Of a DNA stretch of 26,282 bases, positions 1-5,208 are shown in pieces. Both the position numbers and the translations under genes were made by a program. The DNA is taken from positions 1 to 26,282 of IMG/VR virus record IMGVR_UViG_3300035698_000024. The stretch is one strand, 5' to 3'. How positions within the stretch are numbered: position 1 is the first letter of the stretch; each line of letters starts with the position of its first letter. The notes under the pieces were generated by a model. It had not been told where the DNA came from. It was given only the letters and a program-made list of their open reading frames with translations, and did no database searches. The stretch comes from a virus.

Positions 1-2
1 GC

Positions 3-74
3 CCGATTCGTAAGACCCCGAAAATAGCCCCGTACAGTAACCCGAACAAGTTTAAGCACCCCGAACCCGAATAA
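3..74 (+). CDS. Possible 3' end of a rightward gene cut by the window edge
   Basis: Frame 3 is open from the first bases of the window to a TAA at 72-74. It encodes 23 residues ending in a Lys/Pro-rich tail (for example KTPKIAPYSNPNKF). The tail reads like a protein terminus, but it is too short to recognise. If real, it converges on the terminase small subunit gene, whose stop is at 150. The leftward frames in 1-149 have no ATG; the only long one starts from a GTG at 59 without a good ribosome site. This is an open frame only, and the sequence to the left would decide it. Confidence 0.3.
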   Translation, partial: PIRKTPKIAPYSNPNKFKHPEPE

Positions 75-104
75 AACCGCTTCGGCGCTCTGGCGTGCGT
101 TTCA

Positions 105-148
105 GGGCCTCTCAGGCCCCGCCAAGGGCCGCGCCCACTGCGCAGCCC
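105..148. repeat. Two tandem GC-rich hairpins beside terS
   Basis: Hairpin one has arms GGGCCT (105-110) and AGGCCC (114-119) around a 3-nt loop. Hairpin two has arms 126-134 and 140-148 around a 5-nt loop; it pairs over 9 positions, with one G-U on the leftward transcript and one C-A mismatch on the rightward one. No T-run follows on either strand, so they are not classical intrinsic terminators. They could still end or stabilise converging transcripts, or form a packaging-related site next to the terminase gene. The function is unknown. Confidence 0.5.
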
Positions 149-149
149 T

Positions 150-674
150 CTATTCCGCCACATCTTCGCTATCGCAAGTTATGCTAATTTGTTCGGATTC
201 TATGGGATTTTGTTCAGGTGTTACATCAATCATGCGATCTTTAGCGCGGGTCATAAATTCTTGGAGTTGTTCAACGATTTGATCACGGGTTAGGTTCTCA
301 ACGTTTTCGTGGGTAACGTGGCTACGAGCTACCATGAGTCCTGTTACTTTCAGGCGCAGTTCTTCTGCTTTAATTGCTGCTCCGAAGTTCCCTGCTTCCC
401 ATGCTTCGTCTCTGAGTCGCTGCATATCCCGAACAGATTTGGTTATTGTGACTCCGTACTTGCTTTCGAGTTCGGTTCTCATTTCTTCCATGCGTTCGCG
501 CACGACTGGGTTATTGAGGAGTTGCACGGCTCGCACGTTTGGCGATTTGTAACCGGCTGCTCTTGCTGCTCCTGTCTGGGTCATATCTTTATGAATGTAG
601 TTATCCAGAAACTTCTGTTGTTGTGGCTGCAATCTGCGTCCACCTTTTTCGATCTGCTCACCGACTTTTGGCAT
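150..674 (-). CDS. terS: Terminase small subunit (Terminase_2-like)
   Basis: This 174-residue protein is predicted to recognise phage DNA and hand it to the large terminase subunit for packaging. The N-terminal half (about residues 14-60) matches the usual Terminase_2 pattern: QQQKFLDNYI, then a helix-turn-helix around TQTGAARAAGYKSPNVRAVQ, then LLNNPVVRERM. A charged helical region follows (about 65-150), of the kind used for oligomerisation, and the tail is acidic. The length fits small terminase subunits. The ATG at 674 follows GGAA by 7 nt, and that GGAA belongs to a reversed copy of the CCGAACAA word at 683-690. The gene lies 3 nt after the upstream leftward gene. No large subunit is visible downstream, which is unusual. 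The family assignment is from pattern recognition. Confidence 0.75.
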   Translation of the reverse strand: MPKVGEQIEKGGRRLQPQQQKFLDNYIHKDMTQTGAARAAGYKSPNVRAVQLLNNPVVRERMEEMRTELESKYGVTITKSVRDMQRLRDEAWEAGNFGAAIKAEELRLKVTGLMVARSHVTHENVENLTRDQIVEQLQEFMTRAKDRMIDVTPEQNPIESEQISITCDSEDVAE

Positions 675-677
675 GTT

Positions 678-1019
678 TTATTCCGAACAATTTACTGGGT
701 TATGATTTGGTATTTTGTTTAGGGTTTTTGATCTCATGGCTGACGTGTATTGCGACCCGTCTTGCGCCTGCCATTGTATCCTTGTTGCGTTACCGCCTCT
801 CAGCTTATCCTTGTACTTGTGGACTTCGACGACAACGAAATGGGTTACGACCTTTTTCTTTCCTACTGTGATCAGATCGTAGAACATCTGGCCGACCTCT
901 GGTTCCGAGTGCAGGTAGACCTTATACCTGCCTTTTGCGTCTCGCATGTATTTTGGAAAGTTCAACATCGTTCGACGATACCCCGACAGGCCCGACAGGT
1001 CAACACCATAACAACCCAT
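678..1019 (-). CDS. Hypothetical protein upstream of terS
   Basis: The protein has 113 residues if it starts at the ATG at 1019, or 96 if it starts at the ATG at 968 (MLNFPKYM). The 1019 start has GGGAAG only two bases upstream, which is tight; the 968 start has no clear ribosome site. The product is basic and rich in Lys, Tyr and Val, with an alternating hydrophobic stretch (VVTHFVVVEVHKY) that suggests beta strands. No catalytic motif is evident and I do not recognise the family. It is the first gene of the leftward pair ending in terS, downstream of the hairpins at 1071-1109, so it may be co-expressed with the packaging protein. Confidence 0.55.
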   Translation of the reverse strand: MGCYGVDLSGLSGYRRTMLNFPKYMRDAKGRYKVYLHSEPEVGQMFYDLITVGKKKVVTHFVVVEVHKYKDKLRGGNATRIQWQAQDGSQYTSAMRSKTLNKIPNHNPVNCSE

Positions 1020-1070
1020 TTCTTCCCATACTACAGATCCTCAACATCAGCCCCTTTTCATCCACATCAG

Positions 1071-1109
1071 AGAGGGGGCCTTTAAGCCCCTCTATATGTA
1101 TATATAGAG
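1071..1109. repeat. Two overlapping, mutually exclusive hairpins
   Basis: AGAGGGG (1071-1077) pairs with CCCCTCT (1087-1093). CTCTATAT (1090-1097) pairs with ATATAGAG (1102-1109) around a 4-nt loop. Bases 1090-1093 belong to both stems, so only one hairpin can form at a time. On the leftward transcript both lie in the leader of the terS pair, which is attenuator-like geometry. No T-run is present. Pairing is seen directly; a regulatory role is inferred. Confidence 0.5.
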
Positions 1110-1117
1110 CAGTCATC

Positions 1118-1267
1118 TTGACGCTAAGATGTATTTGATAACAAACAACAATCTACGTCAAAATCAACTCTTGACGCTGTTGACGTAAACCACTTAAACC
1201 GTTGATTTAATTCAACAATCTACGTCAACATCAACTACGTCAACTTTGACGCGGCTTTTTCTTGACG
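1118..1267. repeat. Iteron-like cluster of TTGACG/CGTCAA with a 24-bp direct repeat
   Basis: This AT-rich divergent region holds eight copies of TTGACG. Forward copies start at 1118, 1171, 1180, 1246 and 1262; reverse copies lie at 1156-1161, 1223-1228 and 1238-1243. The blocks 1146-1169 and 1213-1236 form a 24-bp direct repeat with one mismatch, both containing TCTACGTCAA. Such an array is typical of an initiator-binding iteron region or of a multi-site repressor operator. It lies between the leftward terS pair and the rightward early cluster, so either role is plausible. Confidence 0.75.
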
Positions 1268-1314
1268 TAAATAATCGTTTATAATCAGTACATAATTTTT
1301 CTTACATTTTCTGC

Positions 1315-1357
1315 TTGACTTGCCTATATGGTATGGTTATACATGGGACATCTAGTA
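1315..1357 (+). promoter_or_regulatory. Strong sigma70-like promoter P1 with a TCTAGTA element at the start site
   Basis: TTGACT (1315-1320) is followed by a 17-nt spacer and TATACA (1338-1343). The predicted start is near 1350, where ATCTAGTA (1350-1357) begins. The stretch from the -10 box to TCTAGTA closely matches the promoters at 3237 (+) and 14711 (-): GTTAT, then GGG, then TCTAGTA at nearly the same distance. P1 would drive the rightward small-gene cluster from 1378. Confidence 0.7.
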
Positions 1358-1377
1358 TAAAACGGAGTATATATATC

Positions 1378-1551
1378 ATGGATGATTGGACAACACAGGA
1401 AAAGATTGAAGCCATTGAAGAGGTGATTGCTGATAGCAACGTAGAGCTTGCTTACGCGGAGGCTGATGGCTCTAATTTGGTTTATGAAATTCGTCAAGTT
1501 TTGGCTGAATCATATCGCCAGTTAACTGCACTTAAAGCGGAGACAGTATAA
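1378..1551 (+). CDS. Small acidic protein, first gene of the first rightward cluster
   Basis: The 57-residue product begins MDDWTTQEKIEAIEEV. The ATG at 1378 is chosen because ACGGAG sits upstream and the predicted transcription start is near 1350, so the longer in-frame start at 1315 would lie in the promoter. The protein is acidic and predicted helical throughout, with no Cys and no membrane segment. It resembles many short phage early proteins but no family I recognise. Its stop overlaps the next start (TAATG), indicating translational coupling. Confidence 0.7.
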   Translation: MDDWTTQEKIEAIEEVIADSNVELAYAEADGSNLVYEIRQVLAESYRQLTALKAETV

Positions 1552-1913
1552 TGACACAGTTTGAAAGCACAGCCAAGGGCCGCATTTTACGCGATTTGAG
1601 CGGCGACCTTATGGATAGCAACCACGCGACACGGCGGATGTTTCGCTGTTGGTTGGACGGTTCTTATCTTGGCGAGGATCACTACCGCGCTAATCTGGAA
1701 TTCATCAAGGGCAATAGCCATGACCGCAAGGCCATGCGTTCTTTTATCATCAACGAGTTCTGTAAGTATTCGGCTCACGATGCGCAATGTTCTGCGGGTT
1801 ACGCGCAAAATGTTATCGCCAAGGCTTTCCCTATCGAGGCTCTTGCGCTTCTCAATGACGCCTTGATTGACGAGGCTATTGAGTTTGGCGCAGAGCAAGC
1901 GGAGGCTGCGTAA
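1551..1913 (+). CDS. Hypothetical early protein
   Basis: This 120-residue protein is coupled to its neighbours by TAATG overlaps at both ends. The middle is rich in aromatic and charged residues (RMFRCWLDGSYLGEDHYR), and the C-terminal third is Ala-rich and helical (ALALLNDALIDEAIEFG). There is no membrane segment, zinc site or nucleotide-binding motif. I do not recognise the family. Position behind P1 and among short coupled genes suggests early expression in infection. Confidence 0.7.
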   Translation: MTQFESTAKGRILRDLSGDLMDSNHATRRMFRCWLDGSYLGEDHYRANLEFIKGNSHDRKAMRSFIINEFCKYSAHDAQCSAGYAQNVIAKAFPIEALALLNDALIDEAIEFGAEQAEAA

Positions 1914-2314
1914 TGTTATATATGGCATATGGAATGAACACGAACAGGGACGCAATGAAAGTACGTTGCCCGAAGGCCAAGGCGTTGGGCGGGTTTTACC
2001 TGCCCGACACACGGTTGGTTTTTCGCGGTGTTGCTGACATTATGCCCGACGAGAACACGATCTGCCCTGTTGTGCTGTGGGAGATCACCGATGATTGCCT
2101 GCGTGCGTTGGATCGGCTTGAAGGTTATCCGACATTATACGGGCGGCGCAAGATGAACGGCGATTGGATCACTTACGAGATGAACGACAAAAGCCGAACA
2201 AGTCCGCCTAATGGTGGCTATTACAAGATGATTGATGATGGCTACAATGATTTTGGCTTGGACGATTACTGGCTGCGGCGTGCTTTAGCCGATGCTGAGG
2301 AGGAAGCAGCATGA
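1913..2314 (+). CDS. Gamma-glutamylcyclotransferase-like (GGCT/AIG2-type) protein
   Basis: The 133-residue protein has the hallmarks of the GGCT-like beta-barrel fold: an N-terminal YGMN motif (6-9), a central PVVLWEIT strand (about 52-59) with a conserved-looking Glu57, and the LDRLEGYPTLYGRR block (about 67-79) typical of AIG2-like proteins. Characterised relatives release 5-oxoproline from gamma-glutamyl peptides or amines; the substrate of phage versions is not established. It may act on a host gamma-glutamyl compound or serve only as a fold. It is coupled to the preceding gene by TAATG and to the next by ATGA. The fold call is fairly secure; the activity is not. Confidence 0.7.
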   Translation: MLYMAYGMNTNRDAMKVRCPKAKALGGFYLPDTRLVFRGVADIMPDENTICPVVLWEITDDCLRALDRLEGYPTLYGRRKMNGDWITYEMNDKSRTSPPNGGYYKMIDDGYNDFGLDDYWLRRALADAEEEAA

Positions 2315-2469
2315 AAATACCAAAAGAATTACAGTATGAAGGGGATTGGCCTTGGGTGACGTTTAAAAATACTTCAAAGCAGGGACTAGCTGTAAGCAAA
2401 GATGTTGGAGGGCTGACATTGGTTGCAACATGGGTAAGAACGGACAGTTTTACCAAGGAAACCGCGTGA
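2311..2469 (+). CDS. Small hypothetical protein (52 aa)
   Basis: This short frame starts at an ATG overlapping the stop of the GGCT-like gene (ATGA). It ends at TGA 2467-2469, which overlaps the start of the next frame (TGATG). A GGAGGAAG stretch just upstream (2298-2305) gives a good ribosome site. The product begins MKIPKELQYEGDWPW and is mixed alpha/beta in character with no recognisable motif. The tight coupling on both sides is the main support for its being translated. Confidence 0.55.
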   Translation: MKIPKELQYEGDWPWVTFKNTSKQGLAVSKDVGGLTLVATWVRTDSFTKETA

Positions 2470-2564
2470 TGGATTGGGGAGATTGGGAGGATTGGTTAAT
2501 TCACGGCGTTAGTTTTGCGCTTGTGGTGTTTTGGATTGCTGGCGTTTGTGCTGGCTGGTTTTAG
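2469..2564 (+). CDS. 31-residue single-pass membrane peptide
   Basis: The ATG at 2469 overlaps the stop of the previous gene (TGATG). The peptide has an acidic, Trp-rich N-terminus (MDWGDWEDWLIHG) followed by about 18 hydrophobic residues (VSFALVVFWIAGVCAGWF) that could cross a membrane, then a stop. Small phage membrane peptides may act as holin-like, exclusion or envelope-modulating factors, but nothing here shows which. It is supported by gene coupling and its amphipathic design; it could be a chance frame. Confidence 0.4.
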   Translation: MDWGDWEDWLIHGVSFALVVFWIAGVCAGWF

Positions 2565-2574
2565 GAGAATGACT

Positions 2575-2820
2575 ATGGAGAAAAGAAGTTATAAGGCTTG
2601 GAGTGAGTACGACGACATTACGTTGGTTGATTTTCGTGACAAGGGTGTTGCCATTCGCATTATTGCGGGTGTTATGCAGCGCACGGAATCGTCGATCCAC
2701 AACCGCATTGCATTTTTGAAGGTGGGTACTAAGAAGAAGATTAAGTTGCATTTGGAACCCGAACAGAAATTCCTTGATAAGTATATTAAGTGGGTTGATC
2801 GGATGGTATTTAGGCGCTAG
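2575..2820 (+). CDS. Small HTH (Myb/SANT-like) DNA-binding protein
   Basis: This 81-residue protein carries an N-terminal three-helix DNA-binding pattern (about residues 8-48): WSEYDDITLVDF, then KGVAIRIIAGVMQRTESSI, then HNRIAFL. The pattern resembles the WTxEED...I...L.RT..A...R arrangement of Myb/SANT-like and GcrA-like domains. The tail is basic. AGGAG at 2563-2567 lies 7 nt before the ATG at 2575 and too close to the ATG at 2569, so 2575 is preferred. It is the last gene before the terminator at 2892, and may regulate phage or host transcription. The domain call is moderate; the target is unknown. Confidence 0.65.
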   Translation: MEKRSYKAWSEYDDITLVDFRDKGVAIRIIAGVMQRTESSIHNRIAFLKVGTKKKIKLHLEPEQKFLDKYIKWVDRMVFRR

Positions 2821-2891
2821 GATTTAGGTGCGGACTGGGGAGTTCGCGGCCTCTTACTTGAGGGTTTTTTACTTTGAATTGAATCAGAATT

Positions 2892-2914
2892 AGGGCGGTT
2901 TTTCCGCCCTTTTT
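2892..2914 (+). terminator. Intrinsic terminator of the first rightward cluster
   Basis: The perfect stem AGGGCGG (2892-2898) / CCGCCCT (2904-2910) has a T5 loop and is followed by TTTT. It lies 72 nt after the stop of the HTH gene. A weaker stem, CCTC/GAGG with a T6 run, precedes it at 2850-2870. Confidence 0.85.
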
Positions 2915-2943
2915 CGTGTTTGGAACCCGAACAAGTGTTTGAC

Positions 2944-2972
2944 TTGACCCGCGCGATTTTGCGGGGTATTTT
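2944..2972 (+). promoter_or_regulatory. Candidate promoter for a small RNA
   Basis: TTGACC (2944-2949), a 17-nt spacer and TATTTT (2967-2972) match sigma70 spacing. The predicted start, about 2979, is exactly the first base of a hairpin. The promoter lies just after the terminator at 2892-2914. A copy of CCGAACAA sits at 2927-2934. The -10 box is weaker than in P1 and P2. Confidence 0.45.
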
Positions 2973-2978
2973 GATTTT

Positions 2979-3073
2979 GCAGCGGTTAGTCCTCAACCTG
3001 TACCGCCTGCACTGCTCGAACATCAACTCCCCCGCTTGGCTAGGTTTCGCACTGCAACGGCGGGGGTTTTTTT
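2979..3073 (+). ncRNA. Candidate small non-coding RNA of about 95 nt
   Basis: The stretch is bounded by a promoter-like sequence (2944-2972) and an intrinsic terminator (3029-3073), and holds no convincing protein frame. The predicted transcript opens with a hairpin: GCAGCGGT (2979-2986) pairs with ACCGCCTGC (3002-3010) over eight base pairs with one bulged base. About 18 nt of single strand follow, then the terminator stem. That order (5' hairpin, linker, terminator) is common in bacterial and phage regulatory RNAs. No known RNA family is recognised; a tRNA is excluded because no T-arm or acceptor stem can be drawn. Confidence 0.45.
3029..3073 (+). terminator. Intrinsic terminator
   Basis: CCCCCGC (3029-3035) pairs perfectly with GCGGGGG (3060-3066), with a 24-nt loop and seven T residues (3067-3073). 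With the terminator at 2892 it brackets the candidate small RNA. The rest of 3074-3236 holds no gene I can support. Confidence 0.75.
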
Positions 3074-3236
3074 ATGCGTTGTGGTTTTGGTGATCACGTA
3101 ACCATACCAATCATCGTATGTCTAAGAATCCCGTTTCTTGTAACATACATGGTTTTGGGCGAGTTTCCCCCGATGACAAAACGGATTTAAATCCCGATTA
3201 TAATCCGCCCCGAACATAATATTTCTTATTTAGTCC

Positions 3237-3278
3237 TTGACCCCCGACATAAGATTTGTTATGCAGGGTTATCTAGTA
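3237..3278 (+). promoter_or_regulatory. Strong sigma70-like promoter P2 with the TCTAGTA element
   Basis: TTGACC (3237-3242), a 17-nt spacer and TATGCA (3260-3265) are followed by GGG and ATCTAGTA (3271-3278), close to the predicted start. The layout matches P1 almost base for base from GTTAT onward. It would drive the second rightward cluster beginning at 3296. Confidence 0.7.
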
Positions 3279-3295
3279 AACAATGGAGAGTTATC

Positions 3296-3703
3296 ATGGG
3301 CTTAGATATGTATTTAACGGGCGACAAGTTCACGCCTACGCATGACAATAAGCACAAGCGTGCTTTAGTTGACGGCTACGAGGTTGAGAGCCAACGGCTT
3401 GCATTAGGCTACTGGAGCAAGAATTGGGCGTTGCACGATTTCATCTCAGAGAAGTACGGCGATGGCGAGAGCAAGGTTGAGCTTAAAGACGAGGAGTTGC
3501 TTGAGATTGCGGACGCTGTTGAGCAGGGGTTGCTGGTTGACCCCAATGACGGCGGTGACATGCCGCATTATCAGGAGGTTTATGCGTATCACAGAGAACC
3601 CGAACAGGTTGCTAATACGGTGAAGATTTTCCGAGATGCTCATGACTGGGTTAGTCGCAATGATGGTTTTTGGCGTGACGTTACATATTACGGGAGTTGG
3701 TGA
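3296..3703 (+). CDS. Phage protein of the GLDMYL type, function unknown
   Basis: This 135-residue protein starts MGLDMYLTG, an opening I associate with a widespread family of phage proteins of unknown role. The family pattern continues with a YW.KNWALHDFI block (about 42-53), a charged middle (VELKDEELLEIADAVEQG) and an aromatic terminus (WRDVTYYGSW). There is no catalytic motif I can name. GGAGAG precedes the ATG, and P2 lies immediately upstream, making it the first gene of the second rightward cluster. The family resemblance is from memory of the pattern and should be read as moderate. Confidence 0.7.
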   Translation: MGLDMYLTGDKFTPTHDNKHKRALVDGYEVESQRLALGYWSKNWALHDFISEKYGDGESKVELKDEELLEIADAVEQGLLVDPNDGGDMPHYQEVYAYHREPEQVANTVKIFRDAHDWVSRNDGFWRDVTYYGSW

Positions 3704-3705
3704 AT

Positions 3706-4230
3706 ATGGCGTTAGAGAATCATCTGATTGATGAAGTAAGCCATACAAAAAACAAGGAGGGGTTGATCATAAGTTATTCATCATACCTTGTCTCTAATCA
3801 GCGTGGCGTAAGTCAGTTTTTTGAGGGTAAGAAGATTTGGTATTTGTCTCAGCAGGCCAAAAGGATTGGAATTATAACGCGAAAAGATTTCTTGAGCACA
3901 ATGCAGATTTATTCTGAGGGTGACACTTACCATTACATTTATTCTTTTATGGGTAAGGATGGGAAATTTTTATACATTGGTCAGACGCAAGACTTTGATG
4001 TGAGGATGAGGCAGCACAAAAGAAAACACTGGTGGGGATCAGTTTTAGAAATACGGTTGGAGCGTTCTTCATCTAGGAAGGTTGCCATTAAAAGGGAGAA
4101 AGACCTTATCCAAAAACTCCGTCCTAAGCACAATAAGGAGTTTTTGAGCAACCCGAAAAAGCTGAAGAACGGGGATGTTCCCCCAGTTGTTAACGTAAAA
4201 ATCGACTTAGAGAGGATTAGTGATGAGTAA
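3706..4230 (+). CDS. GIY-YIG nuclease-domain protein
   Basis: The 174-residue protein has a GIY-YIG nuclease core in its second half: YIY at 77-79, YIG at 90-92, a helix with Arg100/Arg102 and RQH, the metal-binding-type Glu131 in REKDLI, and Asn143. In known family members these residues cut DNA; roles range from homing to repair and host DNA degradation. The first 70 residues are unlike other domains I recognise and could bind DNA. The ATG at 3706 lies 9 nt after GGGAG; TTG at 3697 and GTG at 3700 are alternatives. All key positions are filled, so the nuclease is probably active. It may be a free-standing homing enzyme or an early nuclease. Confidence 0.8.
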   Translation: MALENHLIDEVSHTKNKEGLIISYSSYLVSNQRGVSQFFEGKKIWYLSQQAKRIGIITRKDFLSTMQIYSEGDTYHYIYSFMGKDGKFLYIGQTQDFDVRMRQHKRKHWWGSVLEIRLERSSSRKVAIKREKDLIQKLRPKHNKEFLSNPKKLKNGDVPPVVNVKIDLERISDE

Positions 4231-4402
4231 GATTGGAAATTATGTGGTTGAGATGCAGGAGATGGTAAGCACCCGACCCTGTCCATATTGCAATGGTGAT
4301 GGGCAGGTAGAGGTTGCTTTAGCTCCCGATTGCTTCCGCGAGGATGATTGCGAGAACTGCAACGGTTCTGGAGAAATTGTATTGGAGGATGAAGATGAGT
4401 GA
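4223..4402 (+). CDS. Small DnaJ-type zinc-binding protein
   Basis: The 59-residue protein carries two CxxCxGxG motifs, CPYCNGDG (20-27) and CENCNGSG (43-50), spaced to bind one zinc as in the cysteine-rich central region of DnaJ. It lacks the J-domain. The acidic tail ends EDEDE. The start at 4223 follows AGAGG and overlaps the end of the GIY-YIG gene by 8 nt. It may be a protein- or nucleic acid-binding zinc module; a chaperone role alone is unlikely. HMO-2011-type marine phages are known for a DnaJ-like central domain inside their DNA polymerase; here the module stands alone. Confidence 0.75.
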   Translation: MSKIGNYVVEMQEMVSTRPCPYCNGDGQVEVALAPDCFREDDCENCNGSGEIVLEDEDE

Positions 4403-4463
4403 GCGTGATATGGAACGTATGTTGGACGAGGTTTTTGAAAAAGTATTCGGGAGTAAATGGTAA
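4395..4463 (+). CDS. Possible 22-residue peptide
   Basis: A GGAGG at 4384-4388 lies 6 nt before the ATG at 4395. The frame ends at TAA 4461-4463. It overlaps the zinc protein gene by 8 nt and the next ATG by one base (TAATG). The product, starting MSERDMERMLDEVFEKVFG, would be an amphipathic helix. It is supported only by ribosome site and coupling, and may act as a leader that aids translation of the next gene. Confidence 0.4.
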   Translation: MSERDMERMLDEVFEKVFGSKW

Positions 4464-4747
4464 TGGAGAAACCGACTTTTCGTTACTTGCTTGACCGCTT
4501 GGGCGATGTGAAGACGCAATCTGATCTTGAGGATGTTAAGTATGAGATTGAGGGGTTTTTGCCCCTTGATCGCTTTGAGGAAACTCAGGATTTTGACGTT
4601 AACTCTGCAATTTTTAAGGTGAAGCGTGACTACGTTGAGCGTGCTTTGGTGAAGTCCGACACGTTATACGAGGCTTCGGACTTGCTTGGCTTAAAGAGTT
4701 ATCAGGTTTTAGTTAACTGGATGAAGAAGCTAGGGATTAAGAAATGA
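4463..4747 (+). CDS. Small protein with C-terminal Fis-type HTH
   Basis: The 94-residue protein ends in a Fis/NtrC-type helix-turn-helix (about 56-92): RDYVERALVKSD, then TLYEASDLLGLKSYQVLVNW, then MKKLGI. This matches the pattern of HTH_8 domains. The N-terminal half is acidic and helical. The ATG at 4463 is 9 nt from GGGAG (4449-4453); the ATG at 4457 is only 3 nt away, so 4463 is preferred. It could bend phage or host DNA or act as a regulator; no partner is visible. It is coupled downstream by ATGA. Confidence 0.65.
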   Translation: MEKPTFRYLLDRLGDVKTQSDLEDVKYEIEGFLPLDRFEETQDFDVNSAIFKVKRDYVERALVKSDTLYEASDLLGLKSYQVLVNWMKKLGIKK

Positions 4748-4962
4748 TCTTCTGGCATTTACTTGTGTTGACCTACACTGTTGAGGAGCACACGTTTGAG
4801 GCGATGATTGCGTTTAAAGACCAGTTAAGTTGCGCTGCGGCTATGGATAAGATTTATCCTGTGATTTATTCGGAATATCGTGATAGCATGGCGCAATGTA
4901 TTAAGACTGAAGATGCGTCTGGTTATACGGTTAGGCCAAAACCGCGTCCGAAAGGTTTATAA
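4744..4962 (+). CDS. Hypothetical small protein
   Basis: This 72-residue protein starts inside the stop of the Fis-type gene (ATGA). It opens with a hydrophobic strand (MIFWHLLVLTYTV), then a helix containing SCAAAMDKIYPVIYSEY, and ends in a basic Pro-rich tail (RPKPRPKGL). Short proteins of this shape are common among phage early genes, but I cannot assign a function. The N-terminal segment is too short and interrupted to be a clear membrane anchor. Confidence 0.65.
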   Translation: MIFWHLLVLTYTVEEHTFEAMIAFKDQLSCAAAMDKIYPVIYSEYRDSMAQCIKTEDASGYTVRPKPRPKGL

Positions 4963-5174
4963 TGAGTTTAACTCCTGAGCGTGTGGAGAAAATTATTTCG
5001 GGTGTCTTGCAAGAGATACCCGATGACGACCTTTCTTTGTCTGACATGCGAAATTTAGTTGTCGAACTTTTATTCGGGTTAGGTTTGAATCCGAGAGATA
5101 TGCCGTTATTTTTGATAATCTTGGTTGATGCGTATATGGGTGAGCGAATAGTTGATCAAATAAAGAAAGGGTGA
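4962..5174 (+). CDS. Hypothetical small helical protein
   Basis: The 70-residue protein is coupled to the previous gene by TAATG. It is acidic and predicted all-helical, with a hydrophobic stretch in its second half (MPLFLIILVDAYMG) that is probably a buried helix. No motif is recognisable. It is followed by a 34-nt gap holding a CCGAATAAGTTAAG variant of the dispersed word and then the Gly/Gln/Tyr-rich gene. Confidence 0.65.
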   Translation: MSLTPERVEKIISGVLQEIPDDDLSLSDMRNLVVELLFGLGLNPRDMPLFLIILVDAYMGERIVDQIKKG

Positions 5175-5208
5175 TATAACCCGAATAAGTTAAGTTTGGA
5201 GAGATGAA

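Noticed and set aside
1262-1285. TTGACG followed by TATAAT as a promoter
   Set aside because: The spacer is only 12 nt. TTGACT/TATACA at 1315-1343 has 17 nt and fits the gene start better.
2979-3073. Possible tRNA gene in the hairpin-rich gap
   Set aside because: No T-arm (TTCRA loop with 5-bp stem) or 7-bp acceptor stem could be drawn on either strand; kept as a candidate small RNA instead.
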